Virus record (IMG/VR): IMGVR_UViG_3300013104_000035
Location: 1-43,557 of that record
DNA from: a virus
Length of the DNA stretch: 43,557 nt
Strand: one strand, 5' to 3'
Below are positions 9,204 through 16,839 of the stretch, piece after piece. The notes beneath the pieces were generated by a model, which searched no databases, was not told the origin of the DNA, and saw only the letters and a list, made by a program, of their open reading frames with translations. A program made the translations under genes and the position numbers. Position 1 is the first letter of the stretch, and every line of letters begins with the position of its first letter.

Positions 9204-12200
9204 GTGAGTTCTGCACTGAACCGCCTCGCCCTGCGCATCCACGCCGTGGAGTCCGAGCTCGCTGCCGCCCGCACGCCGCAGCTCGCCTACTCCTCGGTCG
9301 AGGTCGAGGACGGCGTGGAGATGACGGTGGTCGAGGGCATCCAGGCCGCTCTCGCGGCCGAGACCGTGGCCTCCGGGGCGCAGGACGCTGCCGACCAGGC
9401 AGCCGAGGCTGCTGCTGCCGCCGACCTCGCAGCCAAGGCTGCTGACGCTGCCGCTGCGCAGGCCAAGGCCGACGCGGTTGCCGCTGACGCCAAGGCCGCG
9501 GCTGCGGCCACCGCTGCGGCACAGGCCGCTTCGGACGCTGCGGCTGTAGCCACCGAGGTGGACGGCATCCCCGCACTCATCTCGACGGCCAAGTCCGAGG
9601 CCATCAGCACGGCGGCCGGCACGGCCCAGCAGAAGGCCGACGCCGCCAAGCAGGCAGCCATCGACGCCGCCGCCATCACGGCTCAGGCCAAGGCCGACGC
9701 GGCCAAGGCTGCCGCGCTCACTGCTGCCGCTCAGACGGCCCAGGAGAAGGCGGATGCAGCTGCGGCCACGGCCAAGGCCGAGGCGCTCTCAGCGGCTGCC
9801 ACCGACGCCCAGAACAAGGCGGACCTGGCCAAGGCTGCCGCGATCAACGCGGCTGCCACCGACGCTAAGTCCAAGGCGGATGCGGCTCAGGCTGCGGCGA
9901 TCTCGACCGCGGCGACCGACGCCAAGAGCAAGGCGGACGCAGCTCAGGCTGCCGCCATCAGCTCGGCCGCAACGACGGCCCAGCAGAAGGCCGATGCTGC
10001 CAAGCAGGCTGCTATCGACGCGGCTTCCCTCGACGCCAAGAGCAAGGCCGACGCGGCACAGAGCGCAGCGACGACCGCGGCTGCGGCTGATGCGAAGGCG
10101 AAGGCCGACGCCGCCAAGGCTGCGGCCGAAGCTGCCGCCAAGACCTACTCCGACACGGTTGCGAGCGGGGCGCAGAGCGCCGCCATCGCGGCTGCGGCTG
10201 CTGATGCGAAGGCCAAGGCTGACGCAGCCGAAGCTGCCGCCAAGACTGCGGCTGCCGCAGACGCCAAGGCGAAGGCCGATGCCGCCCAGGCGGCTGCCAT
10301 CGCGGCGGCTGCTGCGACGGCCCAGAGCAAGGCCGACCTCGCGCAGGCCGCGGCCCTCGCGCAGGCCAAGGCGTACGCCGTCCCCAACTACGACGACCGC
10401 GGCAACCCGAAGATCCTGCGCAACCCGCTGAACTTCTACAACGCGGCCCCGAGCTCGACGGACAGCATCGTCATCCGCACCCACATCGCCTTCACCGGCC
10501 CGATGGTGCGGTTCTCGTTTGAGGGTGCCCAGCTCGGCCGCGGCGACGTGTCCGGCTACTGCTCGCTCTACGCCTACGCCCTCAATGGCGGCACCGCCTA
10601 CATGCCGCGCTTCACCACGCAGGGCGACTTCTCCGTCAAGGTGCGCATGGCCAAGGACGCGGCCAACGAGCTCGTCCTCATCATCGACCCGGTCGGGCCA
10701 CCCAGCGCCACCTGGTCCTACCCGCGCCTGTCCATCACGGAGGTGCAGTTCGGCTACACGGCACCACAGCCACAGGGCCTCACCGGATGGACCGGGACGC
10801 TCATGGCCGAGGACGCCATCCAGGCCGAGTTCGGCACGACCATCGTGAACTGCACCGCCCGCGACATGCAGGAGAACTACGACGTTACCCGCGGTTGGCG
10901 CAAGGCCGGCACGGTGCAGATCGACGGTGGCGACATCTACGCCGACTCCGTGACGGCTGCCCAGATCGCGGCCAACGCCGTCACCGTCAACGAGCTCGCG
11001 GCCGATGCCGTGACCGCGGACAAGATCAAGGCGGGCTCGGTCATCGCCGGGAAGCTCGCCGCTGACGCGGTGCTCGCCAACAACATCAAGGCCGGCGAGA
11101 TCACCGTGGACAAGCTCGCCACGAACGTCCTGACCATCGGCAACGTCCCCACCCTCCAGGCCACCCTGGACGGCAAGGAGACGCCGACTGGGGCTCAGGC
11201 CAAGGCTGACGCCGCCAAGACGGCTGCCATCACGGCGGCAGCTGCGGATGCCAAGTCCAAGGCCGACGCTGCCGAGCTGGCCGCTAAGACCGCTGCCGCA
11301 TCGGACGCCAAGGCCAAGGCTGACGCGGCTGAGGCCGCTGCCAAGGCTGCCGCCGCTCTCGACGCCAAGGCCAAGGCTGACGCAGCGGAAGGGGCGGCCA
11401 AGACGGCTGCTGCCGCAGATGCCAAGAGCAAGGCTGACGCCGCTCAGGCCGCTGCGATCACCGCTGCCGCCTCGGATGCCAAGGCCAAGGCTGACGCTGC
11501 CGAGCTGGCCGCTAAGACGGCTGCGGCTGCCGACGCCAAGTCCAAGGCTGACGCGGCTGCTGCGGACGCCAAGAGCTACACCGACACCAACTACGGCGAG
11601 ACCAAGACCCTCGTCGGCGGGTGGCGCGTGACGGGCAAGACGACCATCGCGGGCGGGAAGATCGAGACCGACTCGATCACCTCGGGCCAGATCGCCACCG
11701 ACGCCATCACGGCGAACGAGCTCCAGGCCAACTCTGTGATCGCGGGCAAGATCGCCGTGGATGCGGTGCTGGCCAACAACATCAAGGCCGGGGCGGTCGT
11801 CGCTGGGAAGCTGGCGGCTGACGCAGTGGTGGCCACGAACGTGGCCGCAGACGCGATCCTCGCCCGGAACATCAAGGCTGGCGAGATCCTCGCCTCGCAC
11901 ATCAGGACGGGCACGATCACCGCGGCCTCCGGTGTCATCGGGGACCTCGATGCCAGCAAGATCACGGTCGGCAAGATCACGGCAGCCCAGATGGCCACCG
12001 GGACGATCACCGCCGCAAGCGGTGTCATCGCTGAGATCGACGCCAGCAAGATCACGGTGGGCAAGCTCACCGCCGCCCAGATGGCGACAGGCACGATCAC
12101 CGCAGCGTCTGGAGTCATCGGCTCCATCGACGCGGCCAAGATCACGGTGGGGCAGATCTCCGCCTCGCAGCTCGCGGCTGACGCCATCGACGGCAAGACG

Positions 12201-13289
12201 ATCACGGGCGTCACGATCACGGGTGGCCTGTTCAAGACGGCCCCCAGTGGCAACCGCTGGGAGATGGGCGGCAAGGACACCTGGATGGGCAAGGCCAACA
12301 CTCTGCTCGGCTTCTCTGGTCGCAGCGATGAGGTTGCCCCGGCCCAGGTCTACACGGACGCGCTCGGGCGCGTGACCCTGACCGGCGCCCAGTATTCGCC
12401 CACTACGAGCGGCACGGGCATCCACCCGGTCGCCATGCTGCAAGTCGGCTCGGACTCCTCGGGCGGGCTGGGCGACCCGCTGAGCCCCGGCTCGGGGACC
12501 GGCGTCTACATCACAGGACGCACGCACTACTGGAACGGCGATGTGCGGGACAGCCTCACGGACGCTGGCGAGTTCCAGATCAACACCAGCGGCATCATGT
12601 CCGGCCAGAATGTCGACCAGTACGCGGGCCTCACGGTTCGGAGCGTCGTCACCGGCCACACCGGCCCGTACAAGACGCAGGCTCGCCTGTGGACGCAGAG
12701 CACGACTGGCAGCAGCTCCGTCGACCTGACTCCGACTGGGGTCGACATCCGCGGCAAGAGCATCACGCTGGCCTCCGAGTCTGGCGGCACCCGCCTCACG
12801 GTGGACGCCACGAGCGTCACGGCCTCCATTGCGATGAAGGCCAACTCGGGCCTGACGGTCACTGGCACGACGACCACCGGCGCGATCAACGCCAGCGGCA
12901 AGCTCACCGTCAGCTCGGGCGGCGCGTCCATCAGGGGCGAGCTCATCGACGCCGACGACACCGGCTGGGTGACCTGCTCGCTGAAGGCCGGCTATGGCTG
13001 GCAGAACGGCGTGACCGGAGAGCCGATCCAGGTGCGCAAGAAGTTTGGCGTCGTCTACATCCGCGGGGCGGTGAGCAACACGGGCATCACGGCCAGCTCG
13101 TCCCACACGGTCGCGTCCCTGCCCCCGGGCTTCGCCCCGACCAAGAACGTCGTCAACTCGTGTGGCACCTCGTCCGGCGCCGCCTCTGCCGTCGCCTTCA
13201 TCGAGTCGGGGGGCAACCTCCAGATCCGTACCAACGGCGTCGTCAGCGGCTACTACTTCTTCGGCGGCTTCACCTGGACTACCGACTGA
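9204..13289 (+). CDS. Giant alanine-rich tail fibre
   Basis: A 1,361-residue protein from GTG 9204, preceded by AAGGAG (9191-9196). After a short N-terminal attachment region there are two long coiled-coil blocks rich in units like ADAKAKADAAKAAA (about residues 63-393 and 663-796). Each is followed by a WR..G beta segment and a run of shaft repeats such as ADAVTADKIKAGSVIAGKLA (about 573-653 and 813-1003). The last 350 residues form a beta-rich tip with a SGYYFFGGFTW end. This is a trimeric fibre design, and the tip probably binds the host surface. The start codon lies inside a TAAGTGTG element. Confidence 0.85.
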   Translation: MSSALNRLALRIHAVESELAAARTPQLAYSSVEVEDGVEMTVVEGIQAALAAETVASGAQDAADQAAEAAAAADLAAKAADAAAAQAKADAVAADAKAAAAATAAAQAASDAAAVATEVDGIPALISTAKSEAISTAAGTAQQKADAAKQAAIDAAAITAQAKADAAKAAALTAAAQTAQEKADAAAATAKAEALSAAATDAQNKADLAKAAAINAAATDAKSKADAAQAAAISTAATDAKSKADAAQAAAISSAATTAQQKADAAKQAAIDAASLDAKSKADAAQSAATTAAAADAKAKADAAKAAAEAAAKTYSDTVASGAQSAAIAAAAADAKAKADAAEAAAKTAAAADAKAKADAAQAAAIAAAAATAQSKADLAQAAALAQAKAYAVPNYDDRGNPKILRNPLNFYNAAPSSTDSIVIRTHIAFTGPMVRFSFEGAQLGRGDVSGYCSLYAYALNGGTAYMPRFTTQGDFSVKVRMAKDAANELVLIIDPVGPPSATWSYPRLSITEVQFGYTAPQPQGLTGWTGTLMAEDAIQAEFGTTIVNCTARDMQENYDVTRGWRKAGTVQIDGGDIYADSVTAAQIAANAVTVNELAADAVTADKIKAGSVIAGKLAADAVLANNIKAGEITVDKLATNVLTIGNVPTLQATLDGKETPTGAQAKADAAKTAAITAAAADAKSKADAAELAAKTAAASDAKAKADAAEAAAKAAAALDAKAKADAAEGAAKTAAAADAKSKADAAQAAAITAAASDAKAKADAAELAAKTAAAADAKSKADAAAADAKSYTDTNYGETKTLVGGWRVTGKTTIAGGKIETDSITSGQIATDAITANELQANSVIAGKIAVDAVLANNIKAGAVVAGKLAADAVVATNVAADAILARNIKAGEILASHIRTGTITAASGVIGDLDASKITVGKITAAQMATGTITAASGVIAEIDASKITVGKLTAAQMATGTITAASGVIGSIDAAKITVGQISASQLAADAIDGKTITGVTITGGLFKTAPSGNRWEMGGKDTWMGKANTLLGFSGRSDEVAPAQVYTDALGRVTLTGAQYSPTTSGTGIHPVAMLQVGSDSSGGLGDPLSPGSGTGVYITGRTHYWNGDVRDSLTDAGEFQINTSGIMSGQNVDQYAGLTVRSVVTGHTGPYKTQARLWTQSTTGSSSVDLTPTGVDIRGKSITLASESGGTRLTVDATSVTASIAMKANSGLTVTGTTTTGAINASGKLTVSSGGASIRGELIDADDTGWVTCSLKAGYGWQNGVTGEPIQVRKKFGVVYIRGAVSNTGITASSSHTVASLPPGFAPTKNVVNSCGTSSGAASAVAFIESGGNLQIRTNGVVSGYYFFGGFTWTTD

Positions 13290-13299
13290 CCAACACCAC

Positions 13300-13338
13300 G
13301 AGGGCCGATTCGCTTGCACCACAGGCGGATCGGCCCTC
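13300..13338 (+). terminator. Hairpin terminator after the tail fibre gene
   Basis: GAGGGCCGAT (13300-13309) pairs with 13329-13338. The stem continues through a G-U wobble and CGC/GCG, leaving an 11-base loop. The following bases, CCCTATCTG, are not T-rich. It separates the tail operon from the lysis genes and may allow partial read-through. Confidence 0.7.
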
Positions 13339-13361
13339 CCCTATCTGAAAGGAGGGACGGC

Positions 13362-14252
13362 ATGGGAGGAGGAGCTTCGCTCCCCACCGCGTCGACCCCC
13401 GGCTACGCCCTCTACGGCAAGCGTGTGACCTGCGACTGCATGGTCCGCTGGCTCGACGCAGCCGAGCGGCTCGGGATCGCCCGCGGCCTCATCAAGTTCA
13501 ACCTCGACATCGTGCAGCTCACTGGCGGCAACCCGCTGTCCGGTGGCACGCACACCAAGGGCGGCGCTGCCGACCTGAAGCAGAACAGCAACGCCTGGAT
13601 CGCGCTCTACCGCGAGATGGGCGCAGCCGCCTGGCGGCGCGACGGGCCCGACTGGAAGGGCAACGAGCACGCCCACCTGATCCTCGTCGGCTGCCCGCAC
13701 AACAGCCCCGGCGACTACCAGGTCACCGCGTGCAAGCGCGGCTACGACGGCCTCGGCAAGGCCACGTCCGGCACCTACGCCGGCATGTGGGGCTACGGCA
13801 AGAAGGACATCCACCCCCAGCCCTCGACCTGGCGTACGTGGTCGCAGGGCATCGCTTGGGCAGAGGCCCAGATCAAGACTCTCACTACCCCCCAGGAGGA
13901 CATCATGGCCAGCATCGAGGACCTGCGGAAGGTCATCAAGGAGGAGGTCGGGAACGCGGTCTGGAGCGCCCCGCTCCTCAACCACGACCCCAACCCCAAG
14001 GACTCCACGCCGGCCCAGACCTACGCCGCCAAGTCCTACGTGGTCATGGCGAACTGGCGAGCCTCCGACCTCCAGGCCACTGCCGTCAAGGCCATGGCGA
14101 CCTCGACCGCAACGCTCGCCGCGGTGAAGGCCCTGGCCAACGCGCAGGGCCAGAACGGCGAGGCCATCGCCTCCATCGTGGAGCGTCAGGTCAAGGCCGC
14201 GCTCGACAACCTCGACATCAAGCTCGTGGCCGAGATGAAGCAGGCCGGGTGA
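13362..14252 (+). CDS. Endolysin, M15-type peptidase domain plus C-terminal domain
   Basis: A 296-residue protein from ATG 13362, with AAAGGAGG at 13348-13355; an in-frame ATG at 13314 lacks such a site. Residues 1-175 carry an M15/D-Ala-D-Ala peptidase pattern: H64xxGxAxD71 (THTKGGAADL), then HAHL (H103, H105), which together would bind zinc. It should cut peptidoglycan cross-links in the periplasmic space. Residues 182-296 start with MASIEDLRKVIKEEV, are helical and probably bind the wall. It is followed at once by two small membrane proteins, as in lysis cassettes. An internal start is described separately. Confidence 0.8.
   Translation: MGGGASLPTASTPGYALYGKRVTCDCMVRWLDAAERLGIARGLIKFNLDIVQLTGGNPLSGGTHTKGGAADLKQNSNAWIALYREMGAAAWRRDGPDWKGNEHAHLILVGCPHNSPGDYQVTACKRGYDGLGKATSGTYAGMWGYGKKDIHPQPSTWRTWSQGIAWAEAQIKTLTTPQEDIMASIEDLRKVIKEEVGNAVWSAPLLNHDPNPKDSTPAQTYAAKSYVVMANWRASDLQATAVKAMATSTATLAAVKALANAQGQNGEAIASIVERQVKAALDNLDIKLVAEMKQAG
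13905..14252 (+). other. Possible internal translation start: separate endolysin C-terminal domain
   Basis: Inside the endolysin gene an ATG at 13905 is in frame and follows a full AGGAGG (13894-13899) with five bases between. It falls exactly at the boundary between the peptidase domain and the C-terminal domain. It would give a 115-residue protein beginning MASIEDLRKV. Internal starts that make free wall-binding subunits are known for some endolysins, for example that of enterococcal phage F170/08. This is inferred from the ribosome site only. Confidence 0.45.
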
Positions 14253-14253
14253 C

Positions 14254-14568
14254 ATGGCTCCCGAGACCATGAACGTCTCGGTGGTCACCGATCAGGACAT
14301 GCCCGCATGGGCCATCCGCCTGGAGGGCAAGGTCGACCTCGTAGTGGCCCAGCAGACCCAGCGGCTGGACAGCCACGCCGAGGACCTGAAGGACCACGAG
14401 AACCGTCTCCGCTCCCTGGAGTCGGTCCAGCCCGAGGACGCCAAGCATCGCCTCCGCGCTGTCGAGGAGCGCAAGACCGTCGCCCCGGCCCAGCTCTGGA
14501 TCGCCGTCACCTCCGGTGTCGCTGCCATCGGCGCCGCGTCCACCGCCATCAACATCCTCATGAAGTAA
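14254..14568 (+). CDS. Small membrane protein of the lysis cassette
   Basis: A 104-residue protein from ATG 14254, one base after the endolysin stop. Residues 20-75 form a charged coiled coil (LDSHAEDLKDHENRLRSLE). One membrane helix follows near the C-terminus (LWIAVTSGVAAIGAASTAI). A long coiled coil with one C-terminal membrane segment is typical of the second lysis membrane protein, which may act as a holin partner, antiholin or anchored spanin-like factor. Which of these applies cannot be told from the sequence. Confidence 0.6.
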   Translation: MAPETMNVSVVTDQDMPAWAIRLEGKVDLVVAQQTQRLDSHAEDLKDHENRLRSLESVQPEDAKHRLRAVEERKTVAPAQLWIAVTSGVAAIGAASTAINILMK

Positions 14569-14578
14569 GGACCTGAAT

Positions 14579-14854
14579 ATGACCGTTCTGAAGCACGTCA
14601 AGGAGACCGAGCCGGTTCGGCTCTACCTCTACTCGGTCCTCGTGCCGGTGCTCGCCTTCCTCGTCCTGAAGGGCGTCATCGGCGGCGACGAGATGGCCGC
14701 CTACCTCGCCATGGGTGCCGCCGTCCTCGGCGTCCCTGCGGTCGAGAAGGCCCGCTCTGCCGTCGACTCGCCGGCCACTGCCACCGCCAAGCAGGAGGCG
14801 CTGGAGGCCGAGTACGAGCTCAACATCGAGCAGGAGTACATGCCGCGCCACTGA
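14579..14854 (+). CDS. Holin
   Basis: A 91-residue protein from ATG 14579, with TAAGGACC upstream. It has two predicted membrane helices, about residues 13-34 (VRLYLYSVLVPVLAFLVLKG) and 39-56 (MAAYLAMGAAVLGVPAVE), and a charged C-terminus. Size, topology and position after the endolysin fit a holin that opens the cell membrane. It is the last rightward gene before a strong terminator. Confidence 0.7.
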   Translation: MTVLKHVKETEPVRLYLYSVLVPVLAFLVLKGVIGGDEMAAYLAMGAAVLGVPAVEKARSAVDSPATATAKQEALEAEYELNIEQEYMPRH

Positions 14855-14860
14855 GCGCAA

Positions 14861-14906
14861 GACGAAGCCCCCGCCAGCCAACACGGCTGAGCGGGGGCCT
14901 TTCGTC
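14861..14906. terminator. Bidirectional terminator between convergent genes
   Basis: GCCCCCGC (14867-14874) pairs with GCGGGGGC (14891-14898). Outer GACGAA pairs with TTCGTC after a small bulge, and an inner CAGCC/GGCTG helix closes the loop. It sits between the rightward holin and the leftward gene ending at 14918, so it probably stops transcription from both sides. Confidence 0.85.
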
Positions 14907-14917
14907 GTTCCCGGGCG

Positions 14918-15196
14918 TCAGCCCTTGGAGCGCTCGATCTCGTCAATCGTCGTGACCTTGGTCAGGCCGGTGCGAGCTGCGGGCCTGCGGGCCGTACGCT
15001 TGCGTGCGGGCGCCGGCGTAGCCGCGGGTGGCGGCGCCTCCTTGTCCCGCAGAGCCAGGAGCTTCTCCAGGGGCTTGCGGCCCTCCGCGCATAGATCGAG
15101 GTGGGCCTTGCCGTCGCCATCCCACAGGATGTCGTAGTCGAGCACGTCCTCCATGGTGCCGCAGTGATCGCACACCAGGACTGTCACGCTTGCCAT
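14918..15196 (-). CDS. Lsr2-like small DNA-binding protein
   Basis: A 92-residue protein read leftward. I chose ATG 15196 because AAGGAGG precedes it by seven bases. Residues 1-50 (VTVLVCDHCG, a DILWDGDGKAHLDLC segment, then a leucine helix) match the strand-strand-helix pattern of the Lsr2 dimerisation domain. The rest is Pro/Ala/Arg-rich (RKRTARRPAARTG), suited to DNA contact. A CDHC pair and a third Cys could instead bind zinc. It is transcribed away from the repressor gene, so it may be expressed in the prophage. Lsr2 resemblance is moderate. Confidence 0.55.
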   Translation of the reverse strand: MASVTVLVCDHCGTMEDVLDYDILWDGDGKAHLDLCAEGRKPLEKLLALRDKEAPPPAATPAPARKRTARRPAARTGLTKVTTIDEIERSKG

Positions 15197-15238
15197 CTCC
15201 GGTCCTCCTTCCACTTGCTTCTCTCCCCGTAACCACTC

Positions 15239-15268
15239 ACACTATCTCACTTGCGGAACTGTGTGCAA
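15239..15268 (-). promoter_or_regulatory. Leftward promoter for the Lsr2-like gene
   Basis: On the minus strand, TTGCAC (15263-15268), an 18-base spacer and TAGTGT (15239-15244) form a sigma-A-like promoter, followed by the gene's ribosome site. Operator copies overlap both the -35 box and the spacer. Confidence 0.55.
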
Positions 15269-15273
15269 GTGTG
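15246..15273. promoter_or_regulatory. Paired operators in the repressor control region
   Basis: CAAGTGTG at 15266-15273 on the plus strand and the variant CAAGTGAG on the minus strand (15246-15253) face opposite ways, each in line with the promoter it overlaps. A weaker CAAGTGG copy is on the minus strand at 15211-15217. The arrangement suggests repressor binding to both divergent promoters. Confidence 0.55.
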
Positions 15274-15279
15274 CATACT
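15251..15279 (+). promoter_or_regulatory. Rightward promoter for the repressor gene
   Basis: TTGCGG (15251-15256), a 17-base spacer and CATACT (15274-15279) lie 50 bases before the repressor start. The spacer contains CAAGTGTG at 15266-15273, so the repressor may control its own gene. It overlaps the opposite promoter. Confidence 0.55.
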
Positions 15280-15328
15280 TGGGTACAGACAACCAGTACG
15301 GTTTGCACCATTGACGAAGGAGGTGACG

Positions 15329-15784
15329 ATGCCTGGCAAGAAGATCCAAGATGAGACCGAGGTCAAGCGCTGGATCGAGGAGGGCAAGACCTACGCCTGG
15401 ATGAGCGAGGAGTACCTCCGCAAGTACAACATCGAGACGACACCGAGCCTGTGGTCGAACTTCAGGCGCCGGCACGGCCTTGACCGGCGCATAGCCCGCA
15501 ACGACGACCTGATCCCTTGGGAGGTCAAGCGGGAGCACCGCTGGCGCTACCCGCTAGCCATGCTTCGTCACGAGGCGCGACAGCGTTCGGGCATGGAGTC
15601 GGCAGAGGGTATCCCGGAGAAGCTGGTGGCCTGGAAGGCCAACCTCGATGCGGACGGGGTGGTCGTCCACTACGACCCGGACACCGAGGACGGCTTCTTC
15701 TACGTGCCGAGGCGTAAGGGGATAGACCGGGACCTGATCCGGGTGCCGGACAGGAAAACGACCAAGAGGCGAGCTGCGGACTAG
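15329..15784 (+). CDS. Immunity repressor, L5 gp71-like
   Basis: A 151-residue protein from ATG 15329, with AAGGAGG just upstream; an in-frame start at 15251 lies inside the promoter. Residues 11-50 look like a helix-turn-helix (WIEEGKTYAWMSEEYL, then LWSNFRRRHGL). The rest follows the mycobacteriophage L5 repressor pattern: IPW (62-64) then a conserved His, a KLVAWK helix, YDP (115-117), FFYVPR (123-128) and DLIRV (135-139). That repressor keeps the prophage silent by binding an operator and scattered stoperators. Identity is inferred from remembered L5 motifs. The repeated CAAGTGTG element is its likely site. Confidence 0.75.
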   Translation: MPGKKIQDETEVKRWIEEGKTYAWMSEEYLRKYNIETTPSLWSNFRRRHGLDRRIARNDDLIPWEVKREHRWRYPLAMLRHEARQRSGMESAEGIPEKLVAWKANLDADGVVVHYDPDTEDGFFYVPRRKGIDRDLIRVPDRKTTKRRAAD

Positions 15785-15797
15785 CGGCTCGCCTTTT
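15767..15797 (+). terminator. Intrinsic terminator of the repressor gene
   Basis: AGGCGAGC (15767-15774) pairs with GCTCGCCT (15787-15794), which runs into TTTT. The stop codon of the repressor lies in the loop, so gene end and terminator are merged. This is a classic intrinsic terminator. Confidence 0.85.
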
Positions 15798-15949
15798 GGC
15801 GTACCGAGTGGGCTGGTGTGACCTCCCGCCTGCCTGAAATGTCCGCTTACTCCGGGGTAGCACACACCCTGTCACGCTAGTTGAAATCTACGTGATATGG
15901 TCAAACCCGGCGTGACGAGCCCGACAGATAGCTCGCCCCAGCGGCAACT

Positions 15950-15984
15950 CACACTTGCACATCGCACGTCCCTTCTGGTAGAAC
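15950..15984 (+). promoter_or_regulatory. Rightward promoter with reversed operator at its -35 box
   Basis: TTGCAC (15955-15960), an 18-base spacer and TAGAAC (15979-15984) point right toward the gene at 16018. CACACTTG (15950-15957) covers the -35 box, with the operator on the minus strand. This is the one exact copy that opposes local transcription. A short AGTGGG/CCCACT hairpin begins near the expected transcript start. Confidence 0.55.
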
Positions 15985-16017
15985 GAGTAGTGGGAGCAAC
16001 GGACCCACTCTCTCCAC

Positions 16018-16839
16018 ATGAGAGCGACTCACAGCACCATGAACGAAGTACGACAGGGGATCACGGTGGTCCTCGATGAGTCCCGGCACGCATTCCATGT
16101 GACGTGCGCACCGGGCTACAACTCCCGCGTGCTCGCGGAGCTCCTGGACCGGCTGGAAGCCGAGGGCTACGAGCTCCTCGACTCGTGGGAGGAGCCGAAG
16201 GAAGTGCTGGACGAGGGGCGCATCCGCATCTGGCTGCGCAGGGCCATCGTGGCCGGCCTGATGGCGGTGGCGTTCGCGTTCTTCGTGGCCGGTCGAGCAG
16301 GCTCGGTTGACCTGCTGGACACCAGTCAGAACGGCAACGTGATCGCGGCGGGGACCGTCGCAGGCAAGAAGAAGTCGTCCGTCCCTCCGGGGGTGGTGAC
16401 ACAACAGAATAAGGAGGGCAAGGCGCTTGGAGATCGTAGACATCAGTCCGCATGGTCGGAAGCACAAGTCGAGCGAGAGCAGCTCAACAGGGCCAGTCGA
16501 GCGGGACGGGAACGGCCGTCCGAAGGTGATCGTTCCTTGCGATCACTGCGAAACGACTGGCAAGGTGCCAAGTCAGAAGGTCGAGGGGCGACTGAACCAG
16601 TGCCCGAAGTGCAAGGGCGCCGGCCGCAAGCTGAAGGCGTACAGCCGAATGACGACCTTCATCGACTGCCTGGAGGACAAGTCAAACCTCACGCAGTGGA
16701 AGCAGCGCAACGTTGTGCTCGGGCTCTCGCGGAGTCCCTCTTTGCTGGAAGCGTTCTCCGCTCTCCAGGAGCCGCACTCGACCGATCGCTCGCAGGCCAA
16801 TGCGTTGGTGCAGCGGGCGGAGGAGGCGGCGGGCTCTGA
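16018..16839 (+). CDS. Predicted single-pass membrane protein; 3' end uncertain
   Basis: The frame opens at ATG 16018 (or ATG 16039; neither has a clear ribosome site) and runs to 16839, 273 residues. Residues 1-75 form a small alpha/beta domain (ITVVLDESRHAFHVTCAPG), followed by one membrane helix (AIVAGLMAVAFAFFVAG). After about residue 135 the frame lies over the nuclease gene starting at 16427 and looks like its shadow (Arg/Gly/Ala-rich). The biologically real protein may end earlier through frameshifting or a sequence error. I do not recognise a family. It is the first gene of the rightward early block. Confidence 0.5.
   Translation: MRATHSTMNEVRQGITVVLDESRHAFHVTCAPGYNSRVLAELLDRLEAEGYELLDSWEEPKEVLDEGRIRIWLRRAIVAGLMAVAFAFFVAGRAGSVDLLDTSQNGNVIAAGTVAGKKKSSVPPGVVTQQNKEGKALGDRRHQSAWSEAQVEREQLNRASRAGRERPSEGDRSLRSLRNDWQGAKSEGRGATEPVPEVQGRRPQAEGVQPNDDLHRLPGGQVKPHAVEAAQRCARALAESLFAGSVLRSPGAALDRSLAGQCVGAAGGGGGGL

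Noticed and set aside
9789-13322. 1,177-residue minus-strand frame opposite the tail fibre gene
   Set aside because: Mirror of the repetitive Ala-rich fibre coding sequence. It has no ribosome site and the composition follows the opposite strand.
14918-15214. Longer start (15214) for the Lsr2-like gene
   Set aside because: The AAGGAGG site lies inside that extension and is placed correctly only for ATG 15196.
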